Below, piece after piece: positions 26,920-35,883 of a DNA stretch of 64,000 nucleotides. Origin of the DNA: JAFNAG01 sp963739235 (lineage in GTDB: Bacteria > Acidobacteriota > UBA6911); the NCBI GenBank assembly GCA_963739235.1, contig CAVTZY010000030.1, positions 3,884 to 67,883 on the forward strand, read 5' to 3'. The position numbers and the translations under genes are program-made. Positions within the stretch are counted from its first letter, which is position 1. Each line of letters opens with the position of its first letter. Below the pieces are notes generated by a model, which worked only from the letters and a program-made list of their open reading frames with translations, searched no databases and was not told where the DNA came from.

Positions 26920-27684
26920 ATGCCATACACTTTGCGGGCCCGGTTCAAAAAGGAAATCGTCGCAGAGTTCTTACCGCCGAGCCGCAGAACAAAACAGGAT
27001 CGCGTGATTATCCTGTGCGACGGCATGCCGAGTATCCCACGCAAGCAGGCACTCGCGGAATTTTTATCGAAGAAGGGATATTGGGTGATTTATCCCCGCT
27101 ATCGTGGCACCTGGGAGAGTGACGGCGTCTTTTTACGGAAATCGCCGCACCTGGACATCCTTGACGTGATCGACGAATTGCCCAAAGGCCTTACCGATCT
27201 CACCTTCGGCAAAAAATTCAAGCTGTCCCCCCGGGAGATATTCGTGATTGGGGGGAGTTTCGGCGGAGCAGCGGCGATCTTGTCAACGCTCGATCCAAGG
27301 GTGAACAAGGCAATTGCCAATTGCCCGGTTGTAGACTGGTCTATATTGGCGCGTGCCGAAAAAGCGGAAACCTCGAACAGGAGTTATGCAGACTACGTTC
27401 ATCAGGCATTCGGAAATGCATACCGATTTACGCCTCGTGAGTGGCGGAAGCTCAAGACCGGAACCTTTTACAGCCCCATGCATCATGCCAGGGAGATTGA
27501 TCCAAGCAAACTCCTGCTTTTTCACGCCAAGGATGATCCCTATGTGCCCTGGCAATCCGTGAACAGATTCGCGCAGAGAACGGGCGCCAGGTTGAAAATG
27601 TTTGCTCGAGGCGGCCATCTCAGCACCGCGCATACCGTTCCCAAGTATTGGCGGCAGATCGAGAAGTTTTTCCGGGAGAAATAG
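26920..27684 (+). CDS. Alpha/beta hydrolase (S9/dienelactone hydrolase-like)
   Basis: Serine hydrolase with the nucleophile elbow GGSFGG, an acid residue in AKDDPYVPW and the catalytic His in GGHLSTAH, in the order expected for alpha/beta hydrolases. An early RVIILCDGMPSIPRKQA forms the oxyanion strand. No signal peptide, so cytoplasmic. I prefer the ATG at 26920 (MPYTLRARFKKEIVAEFLPP) because conserved sequence starts there; a TTG at 26869 would add 17 residues. The substrate cannot be told. Confidence 0.85.
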   Translation: MPYTLRARFKKEIVAEFLPPSRRTKQDRVIILCDGMPSIPRKQALAEFLSKKGYWVIYPRYRGTWESDGVFLRKSPHLDILDVIDELPKGLTDLTFGKKFKLSPREIFVIGGSFGGAAAILSTLDPRVNKAIANCPVVDWSILARAEKAETSNRSYADYVHQAFGNAYRFTPREWRKLKTGTFYSPMHHAREIDPSKLLLFHAKDDPYVPWQSVNRFAQRTGARLKMFARGGHLSTAHTVPKYWRQIEKFFREK

Positions 27685-28056
27685 TTCGCACATATTCTTC
27701 CTCATAAAACTGTATCCGCTTCGGTGCAGCCCCTTTATCGTCCGCTCTGCCCCCGCGCGCCAGATAACAGGTAAAGTTTCCCTGAACTGCCTGCTTGTTC
27801 AAGGATTGGACCAGGCGTAACAGCCGCTATGCCTGGCGGGGACACAACTTCCGGTCCGCACCTACTTTGGCACGGTCTTTGCGCATCTTGAGACAGCAGG
27901 TGGATAGGTGCAATGTTTGCTGCGCCGGTCCCGCCTGTGAGCCGGCATCAAGAATCGGTTCACGACTGTCCCTGGGGTACGACCCAGAGCGATCAGGCAC
28001 CTCTCCTGTAGCCTCGACTGGAGGCTGCAGGAGATAAAAAAACCAATGGAGGCAAT
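27685..28056. other. Leader region before the 28057 gene
   Basis: A 372-bp stretch with no gene. It ends in a hairpin (CTGTAGCCTC, GACT, GGAGGCTGCAG, about 28005-28030) 25 bp before the next start codon, which could be a 5'-leader structure. I do not recognise a riboswitch class. Confidence 0.35.
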
Positions 28057-28587
28057 ATGTTCAAAAAAGGCATACTCCTGCTCTGCACCATGGCTTTAGC
28101 GGGGGCGTTCGTCCCGGCTTCCGGGGCAGGTCAAACCCAAACGAGCGCAGAAAAGACTCGCTCTTCGGACATCGGCGAATTGGAAAAGCAGGCTCGCCTG
28201 CTTGACGATCAGGCAGCAAAAGAGCCGAATGACAAGACTTTCACGCTCCTTTCCAAGCAGCTTGGTGTTTCGGTGACGACTCTTCAGAGCGAGAAGCAAA
28301 GCACCAATTTCGGGTTCGGCCAGCTGTTCATCGCCAACGCGCTCGCCAAATCCTCCGGAAAGACGTTCGATCAGATTGCCCAGGAGTTTCGCCAGGGCCA
28401 GGGATGGGGCAAGATCGCCGACCAGAATGGAGTCAAGCTGGGTTCTGTTGTGAGTCAGATCAAGAGTTCCAACAAAGCCATGGATCACCAGCTGAACAGC
28501 CAGGGTCACGGTCCGCAGGGCGCGCCCGCCAAGGGAAAGAGCGGACCGCCAACCACCGGGCGCGGTACGGGACGAGGCCGTGTTTAA
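28057..28587 (+). CDS. Exported hypothetical protein with Gly/Pro-rich tail
   Basis: The 176-residue protein starts behind TGGAGGC with a signal peptide (MFKKGILLLCTMALAGAFV, cleavage near ASGAG). A helical, charged domain (about 35-150, LDDQAAKEPNDKTFTLLSKQ then FDQIAQEFRQGQGWGKIADQ) is followed by a low-complexity GKSGPPTTGRGTGRGRV tail. I recognise no assigned family. The beta-barrel gene starts 131 bp downstream on the same strand. Confidence 0.75.
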   Translation: MFKKGILLLCTMALAGAFVPASGAGQTQTSAEKTRSSDIGELEKQARLLDDQAAKEPNDKTFTLLSKQLGVSVTTLQSEKQSTNFGFGQLFIANALAKSSGKTFDQIAQEFRQGQGWGKIADQNGVKLGSVVSQIKSSNKAMDHQLNSQGHGPQGAPAKGKSGPPTTGRGTGRGRV

Positions 28588-28718
28588 TATGTCTCATGTC
28601 GCGCGCGGCAAATTCCGCGCGCGACTCTCGAGCGATCAGAGGAGAACACAAGCAGGCGGCCCCTGAGAAGCCGTGTCACCGGAAAGCCTGCCATAGACTC
28701 TTGGAATGGGAGTGATCC

Positions 28719-29633
28719 ATGCAAAGCAGGAGCATAGCCAGGTTGTTTCGTTTCGTCCTCACCTCCGCCGTAATCCTTGCTTTGCCGAGCAGCTTTGCTT
28801 TGGCGGGCAACAATCAAAGACGTCCGTTGTTCTCTCTCGATTTTTCCGGTAGTGCCAATCAGCCGGGCAAGGTTTTCAAGCTCGATCCTTCCGCCGGTTT
28901 CAGGTTTAACAGTCATTTTGAAATCGATGCGGGATTACCCATTTACATCGTTCGCCCCACCGACACGGGCATCGCGGAAGGCTTCAGCTCCAAGAACGGA
29001 ATCGGCAATGCGTATCTTGACCTGCGATTCTATGTCAGCCACCCGGGCCTTTATTTCAGCAGCACAGTCAGAGGAACAGCCCCAACAGGAAACACGTCTG
29101 ACGGCTTCAGCACGGGACGCGCAACCTTCGACTGGAGTAACTACCTCGAAAAAGACCTCGGCGGGTTTACTCCTTTTGGCAACATCGGCATTGCCAATAC
29201 CATTTCCGATACGCACTTCTTTAACCGGCCATTCACTTCCCTCGGGATCGTCGGCCACTTGGAAGGCGGCGCCTATTATGAGCTCTTCCGTCACTTCGAT
29301 CTCGCTGGCTCCGCGTATGCCATCACCCCGTCAGGCCAACAGAAGGTGTACAGCAAGCTTCTGAAGCACGCTGCCACTGCGTCGAGCCCCGGCGGTTCCA
29401 CAGGTCCCGGTAAAGCCAACGGCAAGGGTCGTGTGTTTGAAACCAGCAGCATCACTACCGGCGGTGCGACCATTGTCCAGGACCACGGATACTCGGGCTG
29501 GATTGATTTCCACCCCACTTCGCGCATCAAACTGGAGTTGGGTTATAGTCACAGCATTTCCTATGCTCTGAACACCATCTTCTTCTCAGCAGGATTCGAT
29601 ATAGGCTCTCTGCTCAGCAGAACGAACCGCTGA
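28719..29633 (+). CDS. Outer-membrane beta-barrel-like exported protein
   Basis: The 304-residue protein has a signal peptide (cleavage near SFALAG), then alternating strands such as LDLRFYVSHPGLYFSSTVRG and HSISYALNTIFFSAGFDIGS, rich in aromatic and Gly residues as in outer membrane barrels. It lacks the typical terminal Phe. It resembles uncharacterised transporter-like barrels of Acidobacteria and Proteobacteria; no specific function is claimed. Confidence 0.65.
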   Translation: MQSRSIARLFRFVLTSAVILALPSSFALAGNNQRRPLFSLDFSGSANQPGKVFKLDPSAGFRFNSHFEIDAGLPIYIVRPTDTGIAEGFSSKNGIGNAYLDLRFYVSHPGLYFSSTVRGTAPTGNTSDGFSTGRATFDWSNYLEKDLGGFTPFGNIGIANTISDTHFFNRPFTSLGIVGHLEGGAYYELFRHFDLAGSAYAITPSGQQKVYSKLLKHAATASSPGGSTGPGKANGKGRVFETSSITTGGATIVQDHGYSGWIDFHPTSRIKLELGYSHSISYALNTIFFSAGFDIGSLLSRTNR

Positions 29634-29687
29634 TTGTTGAACCGCCTCGGCTCCGGAATTCGATTTGCAATCATGGGGAAAAACCTC

Positions 29688-29787
29688 GCCACGAATGGCA
29701 CGAATAGAACCAAAAGAGAGAGGGGCCCCCAAGGGAGTACGATAAGGTCTTTTCTTTGCGGCCATGGCCATTCGTGTCATTCGTGGC
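29688..29787. repeat. Inverted CACGAATGGCACGAAT repeat, copy 1
   Basis: GCCACGAATGGCACGAAT (29688-29705) is matched inverted by ATTCGTGTCATTCGTGGC (29770-29787), with one mismatch. The same element occurs at 36523-36607, and a relative sits at 46357-46402. Confidence 0.8.
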
Positions 29788-29905
29788 TGCTTTTGGCTTT
29801 TGCTGTCTGAATCGCAGCCCTTGGCCGGCGGCAGTTGAACACGTCGTGCGCCGCGATTATACTGCCATGGTGCGCTCAAGCAGCGAGCAAGCGTGAGGAG
29901 AACCT

Positions 29906-30601
29906 ATGAGAAAACTATGGATATTATCGATTCTGTTTTTCCTTGTCGTGTTGCCGGCCCATGCCCAAAAGAGGGAGCAAGAGCGGCTTAAGGAAAGTGC
30001 AACCGTGGTCAAAGAGATTCTCGGCATGCCGGACAATGTGCCGCAGGATCTGCTGGACCGTGCCGAATGCGTCATCGTTATTCCTTCCGTCAAGAAAGTG
30101 GCTATCGGTATCGGCGGCAGTTACGGACGCGGCGCTCTTGTCTGCCGTACCGGGAAGGATTTCACCGGCCCCTGGAGTGCCCCCGCCATGTTTGCCCTGG
30201 AAGGAGGCAGTTTCGGACTCCAGCTCGGCGGGCAGGCTACCGATTATCTCCTGCTGATTATGAATCCTCGGGGCGCTGAATCGATCATGACCAGCAAGGT
30301 GAAATTGGGCGCTGACGCATCCGCCGCCGCGGGTCCCAAAGGCCGGACGGCTGCCGCAGCCACGGACATAGTAATGAGAGCCGAGATTCTCTCCTACTCG
30401 CGAGCCCGTGGCCTTTTCGCCGGCATCTCTCTTGAAGGTTCGACATTGCGATCCGACGGCGATGCCAATAAGAACCTATACGGTAAGGAACTAACTGCTC
30501 GTCAAATTGTCCTTGACGGCGCCGTGAAAACCACAGCCGCCGGTCAGGCTCTCGTCAGCCTGCTCAACAAAAAGTCGCCTAGAAACTTGAGCGCAAAGTA
30601 G
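29906..30601 (+). CDS. SYLF-domain (YSC84-like) lipid-binding exported protein
   Basis: A signal peptide covers residues 1-21, followed by a complete SYLF/DUF500 domain: VPQDLLDRAECVIVIPSVKK, GGSYGRGALVCRTG, SAPAMFALEGGSFGLQLGGQ, DYLLLIMNPRGAESIMTSKV and SYSRARGLFAGISLEGS. In eukaryotic relatives this domain binds phosphoinositides; in bacteria its role is not established. 231 residues, normal length. The start is preceded by GAGGAGAAC. Confidence 0.93.
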   Translation: MRKLWILSILFFLVVLPAHAQKREQERLKESATVVKEILGMPDNVPQDLLDRAECVIVIPSVKKVAIGIGGSYGRGALVCRTGKDFTGPWSAPAMFALEGGSFGLQLGGQATDYLLLIMNPRGAESIMTSKVKLGADASAAAGPKGRTAAAATDIVMRAEILSYSRARGLFAGISLEGSTLRSDGDANKNLYGKELTARQIVLDGAVKTTAAGQALVSLLNKKSPRNLSAK

Positions 30602-30632
30602 CAAAGTAATAAAGCAAACATAATCGGTAATC

Positions 30633-30724
30633 GGGGTAAGGTCTGGACAATTTACTTTTCTTGATGTTTGCACGCTGAGCGGCCCGTGGATATGCCAAAA
30701 CGTAAATTGTCCAGGCCTGACCCC
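30633..30724. repeat. Inverted GGTCTGGACAATTTAC element
   Basis: GGGGTAAGGTCTGGACAATT (from 30633) is matched inverted by AATTGTCCAGGCCTGACCCC (ending 30724). Total span is 92 bp. A single, diverged half (GGGGTCAGGTCTGGAAAATT) recurs at 54399. These look like REP-type sequences associated with Y1 transposases, as one is encoded at 35956; the link is inference. Confidence 0.7.
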
Positions 30725-30979
30725 AAAATGTCCGTCCGATATGGCGGTGGCTATGCCAATTTTTGAGTCTTTGAATATCTTACGGACCACTTGACCAGGA
30801 TTTATCTCTTTCCCTCAGAAAAAATCTAAGCAGCGGCAGAGTATGTTATCTGCTTTTTTATTGAAAATGCAGGACTCTCCTATCTTGACTCCCGCGGTAA
30901 CCGGTGTTTATGATGGTTAAGGACTGGTTGGATTTGCAATGGACTCAATGTGAGTGGTGAGTCCACCTGTGAGGACCGA

Positions 30980-31678
30980 GTGAACGACCGATCTATGCGC
31001 GGCGAGGGCAGCACCGATCACGTGGTTGAGTTTGTGCGCGGCTTAATCGGCAAGCGGGCGCTGCGGCCGGGCAGCCGGCTCCCCGCCGAGCGCGATCTGG
31101 CGGTGCAGATTGGCGTGAGCAGGCCGACGGTGCGCGCCGGACTGCGCGCATTGTCGGCTATGGGCATCGTAAAGACGCGACACGGGGCGGGCACCTTTAT
31201 TTCGGAAACCCCGATGCTCGAAAGCGAGCCCCTCAGTTTCCTTGCCGCGCTCCACGGGTTCACGCGCGCAGAGATGTTTGAAGCCCGCCGGATCCTCGAG
31301 GTAGGCGCCGCCGGCCTGGCGGCCGAACGGGCGACAGCAGAACAGCTGGCAGCAATATCCGATGAGGTTACGGACCAGTATGCCTCGATGGCGGATCCGC
31401 AGGCTTTTCTCGTCCACGACATCCGGTTTCATCGCGCGGTTGCTGCGGCATCCGGAAATCCGATCGTGGCGTCGCTTGTCGAAATGGTGTCTGCCCTTTT
31501 CTATGATGAACGCAGCAAAACCGCAGCGCGCGCCACGGACCAGAATCACCAGGAGGCGGTCGAACGGCACCGGCTGATTTATAAAGCCATTCGGGCGCAC
31601 AAGCCCGATCGCGCGCGCGCGCTAATGAACGAGCACCTGCAATCGGCGAGCGCTCATCTGGAACAAGAAGAGCATTAA
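30980..31678 (+). CDS. FadR/GntR-family transcriptional regulator
   Basis: N-terminal winged helix-turn-helix (RLPAERDLAVQIGVSRPTVR, then GIVKTRHGAGTFIS) and C-terminal FCD ligand domain (FEARRILEVGAAGLAAERAT, HDIRFHRAVAAASGNP, HRLIYKAIRAHKPDRARALM) with the metal-binding Asp and His residues. I chose GTG 30980 with GAGGA just upstream; the frame is open from 30950. The stop codon overlaps the KDG kinase stop by four bases, convergently. Regulators of this class often control uronate catabolism; the candidate operator at 35627-35637 supports that. Confidence 0.92.
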   Translation: MNDRSMRGEGSTDHVVEFVRGLIGKRALRPGSRLPAERDLAVQIGVSRPTVRAGLRALSAMGIVKTRHGAGTFISETPMLESEPLSFLAALHGFTRAEMFEARRILEVGAAGLAAERATAEQLAAISDEVTDQYASMADPQAFLVHDIRFHRAVAAASGNPIVASLVEMVSALFYDERSKTAARATDQNHQEAVERHRLIYKAIRAHKPDRARALMNEHLQSASAHLEQEEH

Positions 31679-32757
31679 CGCTGGATGCGTGCGGAACCGC
31701 CTTTGGCAAAGGCCCGGACCTGCTCGACCGTTGCCATGGTTGTATCGCCCGGAAAGGTAGTAAGCAGCGCGCCGTGCGCCCATCCCAGCTTGACGGCTTC
31801 CTCCGGCGGCTCGCCCGTGAGCAGACCGTAAAAGAATCCGGCAGCAAATCCATCCCCACCCCCCACGCGATCGAGCACATCCAATTCGCAGGTCGGTGAG
31901 ACAAAAGTCCGGCCGCTGATCCAGGCAACCGCACCCCAACCATGCCGGTTGGTGGACTGAACCTCGCGCAGCGTGGTGGCGACGATCCTGACCTGCGGGT
32001 GCTTTTTAGCCACGTGGTCCATCATCTCAAGGAAAATTCCGGGATCAAGCTTGGACTTTGCGGCCACCTCGGGTCCGGAAATTCCCAGTCCTTTCTGCAG
32101 ATCTTCTTCATTGCCCACCAGGACATCCACATTCCGGACAATCCGCCCTATGACTTCCGCAGCTCGCTCCTGGCCGCCCCAGATGTTCCAGAGCTTCTCC
32201 CTGAAGTTGAGGTCAAAGGAAATTACGGCCCCGGCAGCCTTGGCAGCCTTCATGCCCTCGATGATGACCTCACCGGTGGTTTCGGAAAGCGCCGCGAAAA
32301 TGCCGCCGCTGTGAAACCAGCGGACCCCGCCGGCGAAGATAGACTTCCAATCGAAATCGCCCGGTTTGAGCAGGGCCGCCGCCTCATTGGCCCGGTTGTA
32401 GAAGACGACCGGCGCGCGCACACCGTGGCCGCGGTCGCTGTAGACAGTGGCCATGTTGGGGCCATTGACGCCATTGTGCTGGAAGCGCCGATAAAACGGC
32501 CTGACCCCTGCCGCCTTGACGCGCGCGGCGATCAGGTCACCGATCGGGTAATCGACCATCGCCGTCGCAATGCCGGCATTCAGGCGGAAGCAGTCGGCCA
32601 GATTGGCCGCGACGTTGTATTCACCGCCGCTGACATGAATCTGGCACTCCGTTGCCTTCTGAAATGGGATGATTCCCGGATCGAGGCGATGAACGAGGGC
32701 GCCAAGAGAAACAAAGTCCAGGGCGCCCGCTGCACGGATATCGAGACCGTAGTTCAT
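31675..32757 (-). CDS. kdgK: PfkB-family sugar kinase, probable 2-keto-3-deoxygluconate kinase
   Basis: PfkB carbohydrate kinase: N-terminal VSGGEYNVAANLADCFRLNA and C-terminal signature DRVGGGDGFAAGFFYGLL with the catalytic Asp. The ATG at 32757 has GGAGAG 6 bp upstream and gives 360 residues, typical for KDG kinases. The open frame extends back to 32943 into the gnd coding region without conserved sequence. It follows gnd by 19 bp in an operon. 2-keto-3-deoxygluconate is the product of pectin and uronate breakdown, so the call fits the context, but the exact sugar is inference. Confidence 0.85.
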   Translation of the reverse strand: MNYGLDIRAAGALDFVSLGALVHRLDPGIIPFQKATECQIHVSGGEYNVAANLADCFRLNAGIATAMVDYPIGDLIAARVKAAGVRPFYRRFQHNGVNGPNMATVYSDRGHGVRAPVVFYNRANEAAALLKPGDFDWKSIFAGGVRWFHSGGIFAALSETTGEVIIEGMKAAKAAGAVISFDLNFREKLWNIWGGQERAAEVIGRIVRNVDVLVGNEEDLQKGLGISGPEVAAKSKLDPGIFLEMMDHVAKKHPQVRIVATTLREVQSTNRHGWGAVAWISGRTFVSPTCELDVLDRVGGGDGFAAGFFYGLLTGEPPEEAVKLGWAHGALLTTFPGDTTMATVEQVRAFAKGGSARIQR

Positions 32758-32776
32758 TCCGCTCTCCCTGATAAGC

Positions 32777-34234
32777 TCAGACGGTATATGTTGAAGAAGA
32801 TGTCTCACCGCCACGCCCCGTCCAGTTAGTGTGGAAGAACTGGCCGCGGGGCTTGTCGATACGCTCATACGTGTGCGCGCCGAAGTAGTCGCGCTGCGCC
32901 TGCAGAAGGTTGGCAGGCAGGCGCGCATTGCAGTAGCCATCAAAGTAGGTCAACGAGGTGGCCATCGCCGGCACCCAAATGCCGTTGAGCACGGCAGCGG
33001 AAATGACGCGCCGCCACGCTTCCTGAGACTTTTCTATCGTCTCTTTGAAGAAGGGATCGAGCAGCAGGTTGGCGAGCTGGGGATTCCGCTCGAACGCTTC
33101 CTTGATCCTGCCCAGGAAAACCGAGCGGATGATGCAGCCACCACGCCACAGCAGCGCAATGCCGCCGTAGTTCAGATTCCATTTGAATTCTGCCGCCGCC
33201 GCCTTCAACAGCACATACCCTTGAGTGTAAGAGACAATCTTCGCCGCGTAGAGCGCCTTTTCGAGATCGTTCAGGAGCTGCTGTTTATCGCCGGTAAACT
33301 TCGGCGCCGGACCGCGCAGTACCTGCGCGGCGGCGACCCGCTCTTCTTTCGCGGCCGAAAGGCAACGGGCAAAAACTGCTTCGCTGATCAACGTCAAGGG
33401 GATGCCGAGATCCAAAGATACCACGCTCGTCCATTTGCCCGTGCCCTTTTGACCCGCCGTATCCAGGATTTTATCGACGAGCGGCGCGCCATCTTCATCC
33501 TTGAAGGCGAGAATGTCCCCCGTGATTTCGATCAGATAGCTGTTGAGATTTCCCTGATTCCATTTCCCGAAGACTTCGTGCATTTCCGGAGCGGACATGC
33601 CCAGCAGATCCTTCATGATCTGGTAGGCTTCGCAGATCAGCTGCATGTCGCCATACTCGATCCCGTTGTGCACCATCTTCACAAAATGCCCGGCGCCATC
33701 GCTGCCAACCCAGTCGCAGCAGGGCGTGCCATCCTCGACCTTCGCGGCAATTGCCTGGAAAATCGGCTTTACATGCGGCCAGGCCGCGGGCAACCCTCCC
33801 GGCATGATCGACGGTCCTCGCAACGCTCCCTCTTCCCCGCCCGAAACACCTGTGCCGATGAATTGCAGCCCCTTGGATTCGAGGTATTTGGTTCTGCGAA
33901 TCGTGTCCGGAAAGTGCGAGTTGCCGCCATCAATAACGATGTCCCCCTGGCTGAGGTGAGGAATGATCTGCTCAATGAAATCATCCACCGGCTTCCCCGC
34001 TTTCACCATCATCATCACCTTGCGCGGCGTCTTCAGTGAGCCCACAAGTTCTGCGATGGAATGGGTCCCAACGATCTTTTTTCCCTGCGCTCGTCCCTGA
34101 ATGAAGTTATCCACCTTGTCGAGCGTGCGGTTGTAGACTGCGACGGTAAAACCCCGGCTTGCCATATTCAGCACGAGATTCTCCCCCATCACGGCGAGTC
34201 CGACTAACCCGATGTCCGCTTTCTGTTCAACCAT
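32777..34234 (-). CDS. gnd: 6-phosphogluconate dehydrogenase, decarboxylating
   Basis: The full-length 485-residue enzyme oxidises 6-phosphogluconate to ribulose 5-phosphate and CO2. NADP-binding GLAVMGENLVLNMASRGF, active-site IDGGNSHFPDTIRR and GTGVSGGEEGALRGPSIMPG, catalytic Lys in FVKMVHNGIEYGDMQLI, and the C-terminal QRDYFGAHTYERID tail of long dimeric enzymes are all present. AAAGG lies about 8 bp before the ATG. Middle gene of the larA-like, gnd, kdgK operon. Confidence 0.97.
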   Translation of the reverse strand: MVEQKADIGLVGLAVMGENLVLNMASRGFTVAVYNRTLDKVDNFIQGRAQGKKIVGTHSIAELVGSLKTPRKVMMMVKAGKPVDDFIEQIIPHLSQGDIVIDGGNSHFPDTIRRTKYLESKGLQFIGTGVSGGEEGALRGPSIMPGGLPAAWPHVKPIFQAIAAKVEDGTPCCDWVGSDGAGHFVKMVHNGIEYGDMQLICEAYQIMKDLLGMSAPEMHEVFGKWNQGNLNSYLIEITGDILAFKDEDGAPLVDKILDTAGQKGTGKWTSVVSLDLGIPLTLISEAVFARCLSAAKEERVAAAQVLRGPAPKFTGDKQQLLNDLEKALYAAKIVSYTQGYVLLKAAAAEFKWNLNYGGIALLWRGGCIIRSVFLGRIKEAFERNPQLANLLLDPFFKETIEKSQEAWRRVISAAVLNGIWVPAMATSLTYFDGYCNARLPANLLQAQRDYFGAHTYERIDKPRGQFFHTNWTGRGGETSSSTYTV

Positions 34235-34246
34235 GGTTATGTCCTT

Positions 34247-35557
34247 TCACTTTTCTGTTTTCCTGAGGCGGTAGAGCATCTCTCCCGCGCGCGGCACCAC
34301 CAGGATCCCTTCGTTTTCGCGCCCCTGCCACTCTTCGATCCTGATCCCCGCAGGATCCATGTAACCCAGATTGATGCGTCGGCACCGCTCTTCGGGAATC
34401 CCCGTAGCCAGCGTCACCCGGATGCGCGAAGTCTCGATGCCTTTGGCCGAGTCGTATTTCCCCAACCCCTTGACGTGTGTCGAGTGGGCGAGAACGCCGC
34501 CTGGATAATGCGCAAAACGCGACCACTGGGCCAGGAAATAGTCGCGGCAGTGGTAACCCACTTCGTCGATGATTCTCCCATGCGTAAAGCTGACCTCGGT
34601 GATGTGCGGTGCATAGATAATGACTTCGCCGCCATCCGCGACGGCAGGCTCCAGCTTGTACATCCCTTTCGCCGCCGTCCACAGATCGTCATACATTTCA
34701 GGCATGATCGTTAGCACACCACGGAACGGCCGGTCGACATAAATGATGTGCGTCCGAGCAGAAAGATCCGCTGCCGCACGCCACGCATCCTGTGGCGTGC
34801 CAAAATAGAGCCCTGCCAGCCCTGCATGCGTGACGACCAGTGCGAGACAGGCCACGGGGCGATCGATCATGGAAGCCGCGCGATCGATGACGGCGCGCAC
34901 CGGAGTATACCCCGCGCCGATCACGTGATAGTTGGTGATGATGGCGCCGAGCCAGTGCGTGAAATTAATAATCTCGGAGCCGGCAATCCCCGGGAAAAGG
35001 TACTTGTTGCCACCGGAGAAGCCGACGACCTCGTGGGGGAACACGGGCCCGCAAATCAGGATCTGATCGTAATCGAAGATCAGCCCGTTGAGTGAAACTA
35101 CGACATCGCGCTCGAGCAGGCCCCCACTGAGTTCTCTGATTTCGGCTGCCGAAATGGTACCGAGGGTTGCGAAGGTATCCGGGTTTTCCCAATGGTGATT
35201 GAAGATTCGGCTGCGCCCTGCCTGTCCGTTGACCACTGGCCTCCCGATCAACCGGCCCAGCTGCGAATCGGACATCGGCTGATGTGTCCCAAGGGCGACG
35301 AGATAGTCGAGCGCAGCCACGCGTGGGCCGGCTTCGGCTTCCAGGGCATCCCACATCGTTGGCAACGGCATCGTTCGGGTGCCGTCCGGAATGATCACGA
35401 GCAGGCGCTTGCCGTCGAGTGCCAACGATCCCAGCCCCTTGCATATCACGCTGCGGACATCCGCAGGCGTGAGGTAACGGCCAACGGATCCCATCCCCAA
35501 GACGCCGGGATAAGTTCGATCTGCCACAGGCACTTCTGCCCCCGGATCAAGATTCAT
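34247..35557 (-). CDS. LarA-like (DUF2088) nickel-pincer racemase/epimerase family protein
   Basis: The 436-residue protein resembles lactate racemase LarA: VIIPDGTRTMPLP, VALGTHQPMSDSQLGRLIG, GPVFPHEVVGFSGGNKYLFP (catalytic His and the Lys/Gly loop) and HITEVSFTHGRIIDEVGYHC. Start at 35557 has GGAGGGAGAGG upstream; the open frame runs to 35626. No LarB/C/E cofactor genes are in this window. As first gene of an operon with gnd and KDG kinase it more likely acts on a sugar acid than on lactate, which is inference. Confidence 0.85.
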   Translation of the reverse strand: MNLDPGAEVPVADRTYPGVLGMGSVGRYLTPADVRSVICKGLGSLALDGKRLLVIIPDGTRTMPLPTMWDALEAEAGPRVAALDYLVALGTHQPMSDSQLGRLIGRPVVNGQAGRSRIFNHHWENPDTFATLGTISAAEIRELSGGLLERDVVVSLNGLIFDYDQILICGPVFPHEVVGFSGGNKYLFPGIAGSEIINFTHWLGAIITNYHVIGAGYTPVRAVIDRAASMIDRPVACLALVVTHAGLAGLYFGTPQDAWRAAADLSARTHIIYVDRPFRGVLTIMPEMYDDLWTAAKGMYKLEPAVADGGEVIIYAPHITEVSFTHGRIIDEVGYHCRDYFLAQWSRFAHYPGGVLAHSTHVKGLGKYDSAKGIETSRIRVTLATGIPEERCRRINLGYMDPAGIRIEEWQGRENEGILVVPRAGEMLYRLRKTEK

Positions 35558-35626
35558 AGTGCACCTCTCCCTCCAAACAGCATACTCCCCGGCGATCCTT
35601 GAATGTCCCTGAAAAAACACCATCAA

Positions 35627-35657
35627 AGGTCATACCACTTGTAAAAACTTCAGTCAA
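35627..35657 (-). promoter_or_regulatory. Sigma-70 promoter with FadR-type operator for the larA-like/gnd/kdgK operon
   Basis: On the minus strand TTGACT (35657-35652), 17 bp, then TATGAC (35634-35629) makes a near-consensus promoter about 70 bp upstream of the start codon. The -10 lies inside TGGTATGACCT, which fits the FadR-subfamily operator TGGTNNGACCA with one mismatch. A FadR-type regulator bound there would block the promoter. Confidence 0.65.
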
Positions 35658-35883
35658 CTGTATATCGCGCCCCCACTCAATTCCGACCCAAACCAACCTA
35701 TAGATCTGAACGACAAATATTCTCTAGATGTTTATGAAAACAATCTTTACTGGATTGAAACTCGACTCTTCGCATGTCCAACAGACATCCAATCCAACGT
35801 GAAGTGGTCAAACCAAAAGCACAGCCATGCAGTATGAATGCTCCAGCAAGGCCGGGAGCACCCACACACATGAAAGTCAGTGA

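Noticed and set aside
27900..28040. Riboswitch in the leader of the 28057 gene
   Set aside because: Only a simple hairpin is visible; no known riboswitch core was recognised.
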